Positions 1 to 7,250 of a stretch of DNA of 64,000 bases are shown piece by piece; within the stretch, counting starts at the first letter, position 1, and each line of letters starts with the position of its first letter. Source of the DNA: Streptomyces sp. NBC_01260 (GTDB lineage Bacteria; Actinomycetota; Actinomycetes; Streptomycetales; Streptomycetaceae). The position numbers were made by a program, and so were the translations under genes. Below the pieces are notes generated by a model that saw only the letters and a program-made list of their open reading frames with translations, did no database searches and had not been told where the DNA came from. Location of the stretch: assembly GCF_036226405.1 (NCBI RefSeq), contig NZ_CP108464.1, forward strand, positions 3,534,001 through 3,598,000. The letters run 5' to 3'.

Positions 1-1
1 C

Positions 2-565
2 TCCACACCTTCGGCCACGGATGCCGAGTGCGTCGCGCTCACCCGGAACCTCCGCCGCAGGGGCACTCTCGTCCTGTCGGTGTTCGCCGTGATCTGGGCC
101 TTCGCCGGCGCGTCCGGACTGGCGTCCCAGGGCGCGGCCCTGGCCATCGAGATCACCGGCGCGGCACTCACCGCGGTGGCGATCGTGCTCGCCTACCGCA
201 AGGGCGCCGCACCCTCGCCCCGCATGGTGAGCCTGCCGGAGAACTGGGCGCGCGCGGTCGGCATCGTGAACGTCGTCGAGGTGGCCGCCGTCTTCGCGGT
301 GATCGCGGCGTCCAACGCCTCGGGCCACCCGGAGTTCATCCCGGCCGCCATCGCGCTGGTCGTGGGCCTGCACTTCTTCCCGCTCGCACGCCTCTACGAC
401 CAGTGGCAGTACAAGGGGACGGCGGTCCTGCTGAGCGTCGTCGCGGTCGTCGGGTTCGTGCTCATCGCGGCCGGCCTGTCGGGCGAGGGCGTGCGGGCCG
501 TGGTGGGCCTGGGCTCCGCGGTGGTGCTGTGGGCGTCCGCGTACCACGTGGCCGTCAAGGGCTGA
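2..565 (+). CDS. Integral membrane protein, 5' end outside window
   Basis: The frame is open from the first bases of the window, so the true start is probably to the left; the first internal start-like codon (GTG at 80) would cut into the first hydrophobic segment. A short basic N-terminal part (LRRRGT) is followed by about five hydrophobic segments separated by short polar turns, which suggests a small polytopic membrane protein of roughly 185 residues or more. I do not recognise a characterised family. It is followed by two hairpins and faces the minus-strand peptide genes, so it probably lies outside the neighbouring biosynthetic locus. Confidence 0.75.
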   Translation, partial: STPSATDAECVALTRNLRRRGTLVLSVFAVIWAFAGASGLASQGAALAIEITGAALTAVAIVLAYRKGAAPSPRMVSLPENWARAVGIVNVVEVAAVFAVIAASNASGHPEFIPAAIALVVGLHFFPLARLYDQWQYKGTAVLLSVVAVVGFVLIAAGLSGEGVRAVVGLGSAVVLWASAYHVAVKG

Positions 566-582
566 GCCGGCGTCACCCGCCC

Positions 583-600
583 GGCCCCGCGAGCGGGGCC
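583..600 (+). terminator. Hairpin terminator after membrane protein
   Basis: Perfect inverted repeat GGCCCCGC-GA-GCGGGGCC starting 17 bases after the stop codon. There is no T tract, as is usual for Streptomyces terminators. Confidence 0.65.
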
Positions 601-612
601 CCTTCCCGCCTG

Positions 613-672
613 CGCACACAAGGATGTACCCGGCCGGCCTGGAGGCCGGGCGGGCGCATCCTTCTGTGTGCG
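613..672. terminator. Large bidirectional terminator
   Basis: A long three-part stem: CGCACAC pairs with GTGTGCG, AAGGATG with CATCCTT, and CCCGGCC with GGCCGGG, with small bulges. It lies between the convergent membrane-protein gene and the second precursor-peptide gene and so marks the left edge of the peptide transcript. Confidence 0.7.
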
Positions 673-698
673 GTTCAGCCGTTACGGCCGAGCGGCAG

Positions 699-866
699 TC
701 AGCAGGCGGAGCAGGTGCTCGACGAGGACGACGAGGTCCCGATCGAACCGCTGGACGCGCCCATCTCCGGCAGCGCCACGCCCTGGGCGACCTCAAGGGT
801 CTCCAGCTCGTCCGCGTCGAAGCCGTCGAACGCCGCGTCGTCGCCGTTGATGTCGTTGATGCTCAT
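699..866 (-). CDS. Thiopeptide-like RiPP precursor peptide, copy 2
   Basis: This 55-residue peptide begins MSINDINGDD, has an acidic leader (FDGFDADELETLEV), then ALPEMGA, and ends in SSGSIGTSSSSSSTCSAC. The acidic leader and ALPE(M/N)GAS junction are typical of thiazolylpeptide-type precursors; the 18-residue tail holds 10 Ser, 2 Thr and 2 Cys, residues used for azole or dehydroamino-acid formation. AAGGAA lies about 8 bases before the ATG. Residues 9-55 are identical to the upstream copy, 49 bases away. Leader and core are inferred from family resemblance; no cyclodehydratase or dehydratase gene is in the window, so the mature product is unknown. Confidence 0.85.
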   Translation of the reverse strand: MSINDINGDDAAFDGFDADELETLEVAQGVALPEMGASSGSIGTSSSSSSTCSAC

Positions 867-915
867 GTCTGAATTCCTTTCGAGGACCTGATGGTCCGGA
901 TTCGGGTGGGGTGGG

Positions 916-1083
916 TCAGCAGGCGGAGCAGGTGCTGGACGAGGAGGACGAGGTGCCGATCGAGCCGCTGGAGGCACCCATCTCCGGCAGCGCCACGCCC
1001 TGGGCGACCTCAAGGGTCTCCAGCTCGTCCGCGTCGAAGCCGTCGAACGCCGCGTCGTCGTTCTTGATGTCGTTGGCAGCCAT
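916..1083 (-). CDS. Thiopeptide-like RiPP precursor peptide, copy 1
   Basis: A 55-residue peptide beginning MAANDIKNDD and identical to the neighbouring copy from residue 9 to the end. AAGGGAA precedes the ATG by about 7 bases. In the DNA of the two genes the leader segment is essentially identical while the stretch encoding the last 20 residues differs at about six positions, all silent. That pattern suggests the core sequence is held by selection. It lies 179 bases downstream of the SagB-type dehydrogenase gene on the same strand and is probably co-transcribed with it. Core boundaries after ALPEMGA are inferred. Confidence 0.85.
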   Translation of the reverse strand: MAANDIKNDDAAFDGFDADELETLEVAQGVALPEMGASSGSIGTSSSSSSTCSAC

Positions 1084-1107
1084 GGTGCATTCCCTTCGAT
1101 TGGGTTC

Positions 1108-1135
1108 CGGAATTTCTCGGATTCTCTGAATTCCG
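1108..1135 (-). other. Inverted repeat between sagB and peptide genes
   Basis: CGGAATT (1108-1114) and AATTCCG (1129-1135) can pair around a 14-base loop, 25 bases upstream of the first precursor start. It could be an RNA processing or attenuation site that raises peptide over enzyme levels; only the repeat itself is seen. Confidence 0.35.
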
Positions 1136-1262
1136 CCCCGGAACAACAGTCCTGCGAATATGAAGCCATTCGGTTTCTTCTGCTTTCCCGTCCGGCTTCG
1201 ATATCCATATTGCTCGGCCCGCCACCCCCGCGCCAGACTTTCCGGCGCCGCGCTGACATTTA

Positions 1263-2801
1263 TCACGGGGCGAATGACGCTTCGCCCGGCAGCGACCATT
1301 CGGGGCTGTTCACCATGTGCCATTCCGGACCGGGGTCGCCGGCGATCGCGGGGTCCTGACCAGGCGTACCGAGCAGGAAATCCCCCACCGAGGACTCCTC
1401 CAGGTAGTCCAGGCCCAGGACCCGGGCGGACATGTCGGCGTCCCCGTTGCCCAGGCCGCAGGGGGCCAGGCCCATCGCCGTGGCCACCAGATACATCGTC
1501 TGGTAGAGCACACCGGTGTGCCGCAGCGTCGTCGCGTACGCCATGGCCCGGTACTTCCACGCCATCCGCTGGAAGCGCGAGGTCACCGTGATGAGCACAT
1601 CGGGGCGCACGTCGAAGCCGACCGAGCGGGACGCCACGTTCAGCAGCGACCTGCGGTCCACCTCGGCGTCGTTGACGAGCACCAGGCGGTGTCCGTAGGA
1701 GTCGTAGTGGTAGATGCCCGGCGCCAGCCCCGCGCAGCGCAGCACGGTGACGTACAGCTCCAGTTCGTAGAGCGAGCCGCCACTCGGGTAGGGGCGGGAG
1801 ATCACCTCGTCGGCGCCGGGGCTGTCCGCGCCCGGGGTGTGGTGCACCCGGACACGCTGCACCCGGTACAGGAACTCGCCCAGCTCCTTGGCGGTCAACT
1901 CCCGCTCCCCGTAAGTACGGTGCGAACGCCTCGTCTCGATCGCGGCGGTCAGTGAGGGGTCACGGGCGTCGATGTCCCGGCGCAGCGGCCGGTACAGATC
2001 GACCGCCTCCCCGGCCGGGACGGGCTTCACCGCCGGCCGCGGCTCGATCTCCCCCTGGTAGGGGTAGACCGCGCCGAAGATCCCGTCGTAGCGGCCCGAG
2101 CGCACCCGCGAGTGGAACAGCAGGTCGTGGAAGTCCCACTGCCGCAGCTTCGGTTCGGTGTCGGAGGCGAACGTCCCGTCGGGTCCGGCGGCCTCGGCGA
2201 AGCCGGCCCCGATCAGATGCGCGAGCACGTCGAGGCTCTCCTGCGGCCCGAGACCGGTGCCCTCACCGGCCCGGCCGGCCGCCACCGGCTGCCCCAGGGC
2301 GGCCGTGAGCTCGCGCGCCCCCCGGTCGGCGAGCACCGCGCGGAACTTCACGAGCGGCGACTCCAGCACCAGCACGCCGTCGCGCGAGCGGCAGAACGCG
2401 AACCGGGACAGCCGCACCGCGGCGTCGGTGTCCACCGGGGCCGGTTCGTACCCGGCGTCGCGGGCCGTCTGCTCCAGCCGCACCAACTCCCGCCGCAGCG
2501 GCGCCTCGTCGCCGCTGAGCACGCTGTGCGCGAGGAGCTGCGAGGCCCGCTCCACGAGAGCGGCCGCCCGGACCCGCTCGGCCGGGGTGAACCCCTCGTA
2601 CAGCTCGTCGTCGGGCAGCGGCTCGCCGCCGAGCCGGTCGAGCACGGTGCGCAGCGCCCCGCGTACCGGCCGCAGCACCAAGGAGCTGACGGGGCCGTGC
2701 AGGGTCACGGTGTCCGTGGCGCCGTCCAGGGCGACACGGACGTCGGCCCGCAGGACGCGGGCATGCGTCCTGGCGGGTCTCGTCGTGGATACGGGGATCA
2801 T
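1263..2801 (-). CDS. SagB-type FMN-dependent peptide dehydrogenase
   Basis: A 512-residue protein with an N-terminal helical region (about 1-270) and a C-terminal nitroreductase-like FMN domain (about 285-500). Visible landmarks are RRSHRTYGE at the start of the FMN domain, YPSGGSLYELELYV, and the YQTMYLVATAMGLAPCGLG segment typical of actinobacterial SagB/ThcOx proteins. In thiopeptides and related azole RiPPs such enzymes oxidise azolines to azoles. GGAGG sits 6 bases before the ATG. It leads the transcript that ends with the twin precursor genes, which makes those peptides the likely substrate. No YcaO partner is in the window, so either the partner is in trans or the enzyme has another oxidation role. 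Confidence 0.85.
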   Translation of the reverse strand: MIPVSTTRPARTHARVLRADVRVALDGATDTVTLHGPVSSLVLRPVRGALRTVLDRLGGEPLPDDELYEGFTPAERVRAAALVERASQLLAHSVLSGDEAPLRRELVRLEQTARDAGYEPAPVDTDAAVRLSRFAFCRSRDGVLVLESPLVKFRAVLADRGARELTAALGQPVAAGRAGEGTGLGPQESLDVLAHLIGAGFAEAAGPDGTFASDTEPKLRQWDFHDLLFHSRVRSGRYDGIFGAVYPYQGEIEPRPAVKPVPAGEAVDLYRPLRRDIDARDPSLTAAIETRRSHRTYGERELTAKELGEFLYRVQRVRVHHTPGADSPGADEVISRPYPSGGSLYELELYVTVLRCAGLAPGIYHYDSYGHRLVLVNDAEVDRRSLLNVASRSVGFDVRPDVLITVTSRFQRMAWKYRAMAYATTLRHTGVLYQTMYLVATAMGLAPCGLGNGDADMSARVLGLDYLEESSVGDFLLGTPGQDPAIAGDPGPEWHMVNSPEWSLPGEASFAP

Positions 2802-3058
2802 CCGGGGCCTCCGGTCTACGGAACTTCGCTGCGTACGTCGAAATCCACTCTGCGGCCCGATACACCCTCAACTCCCTTCTACGGCACACCACATGACACT
2901 CACCATTTCCATGGATGACCGAGGTCACGGTTCGCGTGACACATGACAGGGGCGTCCGGCTTTCGCTCGGACATCCGGCACCCGCGGCGCATCCTCGAAA
3001 CACGCATTCGACTCACCGCACCGCATCCCGTGCACTCACCACAGGTAGGGAAAATCTC
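2802..3058. promoter_or_regulatory. Divergent control region between sagB and oxidase operon
   Basis: This 257-base gap separates the leftward sagB-peptide transcript from the rightward oxidase-ligase-aldolase-synthase operon. It contains an inverted repeat, GTCACG (2924-2929) and CGTGAC (2935-2940) with a 5-base spacer, a possible operator. No clear -10/-35 pair was identified. Confidence 0.45.
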
Positions 3059-4543
3059 GTGCTCACTCGTCGTCATGCAATACGTCTCGGTCTGACCACC
3101 GGTGCCGTCGGCGCGGTCGGCGCTGCGGGCGGAACGTTCCAGCTGCTCGCCGGCGGCCAGTCGGCCCAGGCCGCGGAGGCCACCGGCCGCACCGCGGCGG
3201 CGGGCGCCGTCGAGCAGTTCACGGTGCCGCTGACGGTGCCGCCGGTACTGGCCCCGTACCGCAGGACCAAGGCGGCCGACTACTACCGCGTGACGATGCG
3301 CAGGGCGAGCACGGAGATCCTGCCGGGCACCCGCACCGACGTCCTCACGTACAACGGCTCCTTCCCCGGACCCACCATCCGCGCCCGCTCGGGCCGCACC
3401 GCGGTCGTCCAGCAGGTGAACGCCCTGGACATGCCCACCTCGGTGCACCTGCACGGCGGCAACAACCCGGTGGCCAACGACGGCGGCATGATGGACACCA
3501 TCGCTCCGGGGCGCTCCCGGACGTACGTGTACGAGAACAGGCAGCCCGGCGCCACCCTGTGGACGCACGACCACGCGCACCACATGGAGTCCGAGCACGT
3601 CTACCGGGGTCTGTCCGGGGCGTATCTGCTCGGCGACAGCAACGAGGACGCGCTCGGACTGCCCTCGGGCGCCTACGACATCCCGCTCGTCCTGCGCGAC
3701 GCGGCGTTCGACGAGAACGCCGCCATGGTCTACACGATGGACGACGCGGACAACCGGACGACGATCCTGGTCAACGGCCGGCCCTGGCCGTATCTGAAGG
3801 TCGAGGGCCGCAAGTACCGCTTCCGCCTGGTCAACTCGTGCAACCTGCGCATCTTCATCCTGGCGCTGACCGACGGCACGACCGACCAGCACCCGGTGCA
3901 GCAGATCGGCTCGGACGGCGGGCTGCTCGCGGCGCCCGCCGAGACGCCGGTCATGGTGCTGTCCCCCGGCGAGCGCATCGACTTCGTCGTCGACTTCGCC
4001 CAGTACGCGCCCGGCACCAAGCTCACCCTGTCCAACATGCTCGGCCCCGGCCCGACCGAACTGGTCGGCCAGGTCATGCGGTTCGACGTGGGCGAGAAGA
4101 CCCCCGACAGCAGCCGGGTGCCCGCCGCCCTCGCCACGCTGCCGGCCCTGCCGAAGCCGACCGTCGAGCGCACCTTCGAACTGAACATGGACGAGCCGGG
4201 CACCGGCAGCCACCAGGCGTACATCAACGGCAGGACCTTCGACGCGAACCGGATCGACACCACCATCCGGTGGGGCGCCACGGAGGTATGGACGGTGGTG
4301 AACAAGAGCACCACCATTCCGCACAACTTCCATACGCACCTGGTGCAGTTCCGCATTCTCGAACGCGACGGGGCTGCGCCCTATCCGGCGGAGGCCGGCC
4401 TCAAGGACACCGTTCTGCTCTTCCCCGGACAGGTCGCGAAACTCCAGCTGACCTTCAGTTCGCACCGGGGCGTCTATCCCTATCACTGCCACATGATCGA
4501 CCACAGCGCCATGGGAATGATGGGCCAGATGAAGATCGTCTGA
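3059..4543 (+). CDS. Exported multicopper oxidase, phenoxazinone-synthase/laccase type
   Basis: Three-domain multicopper oxidase of 494 residues from the GTG at 3059, which has GGG 8 bases upstream. The N-terminus (LTRRHAIRLG, hydrophobic stretch, AQA) looks like a Tat signal, so the enzyme is probably exported folded. All copper motifs are present: HLHGG near 130, WTHDHAHH near 168, HNFHTH near 422 and HCHMIDHSAMGMM near the C-terminus, including the Met axial ligand. Family members oxidise phenols and o-aminophenols; the phenoxazinone synthase of S. antibioticus belongs here. With genes for 3-amino-4-hydroxybenzoate downstream, an o-aminophenol substrate is the likely inference. The frame extends to 2915 but lacks the signal-peptide layout there. 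Confidence 0.85.
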   Translation: MLTRRHAIRLGLTTGAVGAVGAAGGTFQLLAGGQSAQAAEATGRTAAAGAVEQFTVPLTVPPVLAPYRRTKAADYYRVTMRRASTEILPGTRTDVLTYNGSFPGPTIRARSGRTAVVQQVNALDMPTSVHLHGGNNPVANDGGMMDTIAPGRSRTYVYENRQPGATLWTHDHAHHMESEHVYRGLSGAYLLGDSNEDALGLPSGAYDIPLVLRDAAFDENAAMVYTMDDADNRTTILVNGRPWPYLKVEGRKYRFRLVNSCNLRIFILALTDGTTDQHPVQQIGSDGGLLAAPAETPVMVLSPGERIDFVVDFAQYAPGTKLTLSNMLGPGPTELVGQVMRFDVGEKTPDSSRVPAALATLPALPKPTVERTFELNMDEPGTGSHQAYINGRTFDANRIDTTIRWGATEVWTVVNKSTTIPHNFHTHLVQFRILERDGAAPYPAEAGLKDTVLLFPGQVAKLQLTFSSHRGVYPYHCHMIDHSAMGMMGQMKIV

Positions 4544-4617
4544 ACGGGCCTTTTCCCCTCCCCTCTTTCCGCTTTCGCCTTTCTCTTCTCCCACACCCTT
4601 GTGCAGAAAGGAGGATC

Positions 4618-6300
4618 ATGACCACCCGAACCGCTCCGCCCTCATACGCGCGCCGGGTACTCGCCGCGCTGGCACGCGATCCCGCCCGTGCGGTCCTGCA
4701 CCGGCGCGACTCGACGGTCGCAGCGGGTGAGCTGCATGAATCCGTGCTCGGGACCACCGCCCTGCTGAAGTCCCGGGGCATCGGCCCCGGGGCCACCGTC
4801 GCCACCCTGACCGGTCCCAACCACCCGCTGATGCTCAGCGCCCGGTACGCGGTGAATCTGCTGGGGGGCACCTCCGTCTACGTACGCTCGATGAATCCGC
4901 GGACCGACACCCAGACGTTCTCGCTGGCCACCCAGACCCAGCTGCTGCGCGAACTCGGCGTGCGGCTGCTGCTGGTGGACGACCGGGACGAGGACAGCGC
5001 AGCCCGCGGGCGGTGGCTGGCCCGGCGGCTGCCCGGCCTCACCGTGCTGCCGATCGCCCGCCGGGCGGATGGGCGGGCGCGGCTGCCGGATCTGCCGGAG
5101 CCGCGTCCGGACGATGTCGCGGTCGTCGACTTCACCAGCGGCTCCACCGGCCGGCCGAAGATGGTCGCCCAGCGCTACCGCACCCGCGAACAGCTCGTGG
5201 CGCGGCTCACGGACGGCCTCGATCCCCGGGGACCGGCGACGCTGCTCTCGGTCACCCCGATCAGCCACACGACGGCCCCGATGGCCGACGCGGTGCTGTC
5301 GGGCGGCGGAACGGTGGTGCTGCACGACGAGTTCGACGCCGACGCCACCCTGCACGCCTTCGACCGGCTGCGGGTGACCGACGTCTACCTCGCCGTGCCG
5401 CATCTGTACCGGCTGCTCGACCACCCGCTGGCGACGTCCTGCGACCTGTCGTCCCTGCGGCGCATCACCTACAGCGGCACCCCCGCCGCGCCCGAGCGGG
5501 TGCGGCAGGCGGTCCGGCTCTTCGGTGACGTGCTGATCCAGGTGTACGGCACGACGGAGGCCGGCGGCATCTCCAGCCTCAACCCGCTGGACCACCGCGA
5601 ACCGGAGCTCCTCGGCTCGGTCGGCCGGCCCTTCCCCTGGGTACGCGTCGAGATCCGGGCACCCGGCAGCACGACGGCGCTGGGGCGCGGGCAGAGCGGC
5701 GAGATCTGGGTCAGCTCGGCCACGGTCTCGGCGGGCTACCTGGACGACCCGGAGCTGACCGCCAGGACGCTCAGGGACGGCTGGCTGCGCACCGGGGACC
5801 TCGGGCACTGGGACACCTACGGCTATCTGCGCCTGGACGGCCGGGTCGGCGACGTCATCAAGCACGGCGGGCTCAAGCTGGACCCGGCCGCGATCGAGGA
5901 CGCGCTGACGGCGCACCCCCAGGTGCGGCAGGCCGCCGTCTTCGGGGTCCGCGACGCCGACCTCGTCGAGCAGGTGCACGCCGCGGTCGAACTCCACTCG
6001 GGCGCCGGGCACACCTCCTGCGACCTGCGTGACTACGTGGCGGCGGCGCTCACCCCGGAACACACCCCGGTCAGCGTCTCCGTCTGGCCCGAACTGCCGC
6101 TCACGCCCGCCGGGAAACCGGACCGCGCCCATCTGCGCAGCGTGACCGCACCGGTGCGGGCCCAACCCCCAGGACCCGCGCGCGCCGCACCCCTCCCGTC
6201 ACCCGGCGAGGACGCGGAAGCGCGCGGTACGGGCCCGCCGGGGCCCGGCCACGCCGCCTGTCGGCGTACCGGTACGCGCAACAGAAAGGGCGCTCCATGA
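4618..6300 (+). CDS. ANL-family acyl/aryl-adenylate ligase
   Basis: 560 residues; AAGGAGG lies immediately upstream of ATG 4618. The ATP motif FTSGSTGRPK is near 171-180, YGTTEAGG near 310, TGDLGHWDTYGYLRLDGR and the hinge region near 400, and the catalytic lysine is in TPAGKPDR near 500. Such enzymes activate carboxylic acids as acyl-AMP and pass them to CoA, a carrier protein or an amine. Its position directly before two 3-amino-4-hydroxybenzoate genes, overlapping the next gene by ATGA, suggests that acid as substrate. No carrier-protein gene is seen in the window, so the acceptor is unknown. The last 55 residues are a Pro/Ala-rich tail without a recognised domain. Confidence 0.8.
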   Translation: MTTRTAPPSYARRVLAALARDPARAVLHRRDSTVAAGELHESVLGTTALLKSRGIGPGATVATLTGPNHPLMLSARYAVNLLGGTSVYVRSMNPRTDTQTFSLATQTQLLRELGVRLLLVDDRDEDSAARGRWLARRLPGLTVLPIARRADGRARLPDLPEPRPDDVAVVDFTSGSTGRPKMVAQRYRTREQLVARLTDGLDPRGPATLLSVTPISHTTAPMADAVLSGGGTVVLHDEFDADATLHAFDRLRVTDVYLAVPHLYRLLDHPLATSCDLSSLRRITYSGTPAAPERVRQAVRLFGDVLIQVYGTTEAGGISSLNPLDHREPELLGSVGRPFPWVRVEIRAPGSTTALGRGQSGEIWVSSATVSAGYLDDPELTARTLRDGWLRTGDLGHWDTYGYLRLDGRVGDVIKHGGLKLDPAAIEDALTAHPQVRQAAVFGVRDADLVEQVHAAVELHSGAGHTSCDLRDYVAAALTPEHTPVSVSVWPELPLTPAGKPDRAHLRSVTAPVRAQPPGPARAAPLPSPGEDAEARGTGPPGPGHAACRRTGTRNRKGAP

Positions 6301-7250
6301 CCGCATACGGCCACTTCGCCAGGTCACTGCGACTGCGGCGGCTCTACCGCCACAGCACGGCCGGCCTGATGATCACCCCTCTCGACCACTCGATCAGTGA
6401 CGGACCCGTGGTGCCCAAGGGCACGACGCTCGACCAGCTCGCCGGCCGGCTGGCCGCCGGCGGCAGCGACGCGGTCGTCGTGCACAAGGGCAGCGTGCGC
6501 CACATCAGCCCGGAGCGGTTCGCCGCGATGTCGCTGATCATCCATCTCAACGCGTCCACCAACCAGGCACTCGACCCGAACGCCAAGTACGTGGTGACCG
6601 AGGTCGAGGAGGCGCTGCGGCTCGGCGCGGACGCGGTCAGCGTCCACGTCAACCTCGGCTCCGACGACGAACGGCAGCAGATCGGCGACCTCGGGCGGAT
6701 CGCCGACGCCTGTGACCGCTGGAACCTGCCGCTGCTCGCCATGGTGTACCCGCGCGGCCCGCGCATCACCAACCCGCGTGACCCGGAGATGGTGGCGCAC
6801 GCCGTCACCGTGGCGTCCGATCTGGGCGCGGACCTGGTCAAGACCGTCTTCCTCGGCTCCACCGCGGAGATGCTCGACCTGACCGCGGCCTGCCCGGTGC
6901 CGGTCCTGGTCGCGGGCGGCCCCGCGCTGCCCGCCGAGGAGGACGTGCTGCGGTACGTCCGCGACGCGCTGGCCGGCGGCGCGGGCGGGGTGGCGATGGG
7001 CCGCAACATCTTCCAGGCGCAGAACCCGCAGCGGCTCGCGGCGAAGGTCGCCCGGCTGGTCCACCACTTCCCCGAACAGCACTTCGGCCCGGACCCGTTC
7101 CCGGCCGCCGACCGGACGGACGAGCGGCTGACGCCCGACCACGCCCCGGATCACCTCGGAGCCCCGGCGCCCTCCGACGAGAACACCCACCACCTTTCCG
7201 ATCTGACAGGAGGTCCGCATCATGACGGACGCAAAACTGTGCTGGCTTGA
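6297..7250 (+). CDS. DhnA/GriI-type aldolase for aminohydroxybenzoate synthesis
   Basis: 317-residue class I aldolase of the 2-amino-3,7-dideoxy-heptulosonate synthase family. ITPLDHSISDGP (Asp30-His31) and LVKTVFLGSTAEM (Lys182, the expected Schiff-base lysine) are visible, as are VAGGPA and the phosphate-binding GGAGGVAMGRN. In Streptomyces, GriI joins aspartate semialdehyde and dihydroxyacetone phosphate into a C7N precursor of 3-amino-4-hydroxybenzoate; the following GriH-like gene makes that role far more likely than archaeal-type shikimate synthesis. A 45-residue hydrophilic C-terminal tail, His- and Asp-rich, exceeds the usual length of about 270 and overlaps the next gene by 29 bases. 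Confidence 0.88.
   Translation: MTAYGHFARSLRLRRLYRHSTAGLMITPLDHSISDGPVVPKGTTLDQLAGRLAAGGSDAVVVHKGSVRHISPERFAAMSLIIHLNASTNQALDPNAKYVVTEVEEALRLGADAVSVHVNLGSDDERQQIGDLGRIADACDRWNLPLLAMVYPRGPRITNPRDPEMVAHAVTVASDLGADLVKTVFLGSTAEMLDLTAACPVPVLVAGGPALPAEEDVLRYVRDALAGGAGGVAMGRNIFQAQNPQRLAAKVARLVHHFPEQHFGPDPFPAADRTDERLTPDHAPDHLGAPAPSDENTHHLSDLTGGPHHDGRKTVLA

Noticed and set aside
2893..2946. 17-codon frame (MTLTISMDDRGHGSRDT) upstream of the multicopper oxidase as a leader peptide
   Set aside because: It has a stop and start at plausible places but no ribosome-binding site or regulatory codons; not enough to support.
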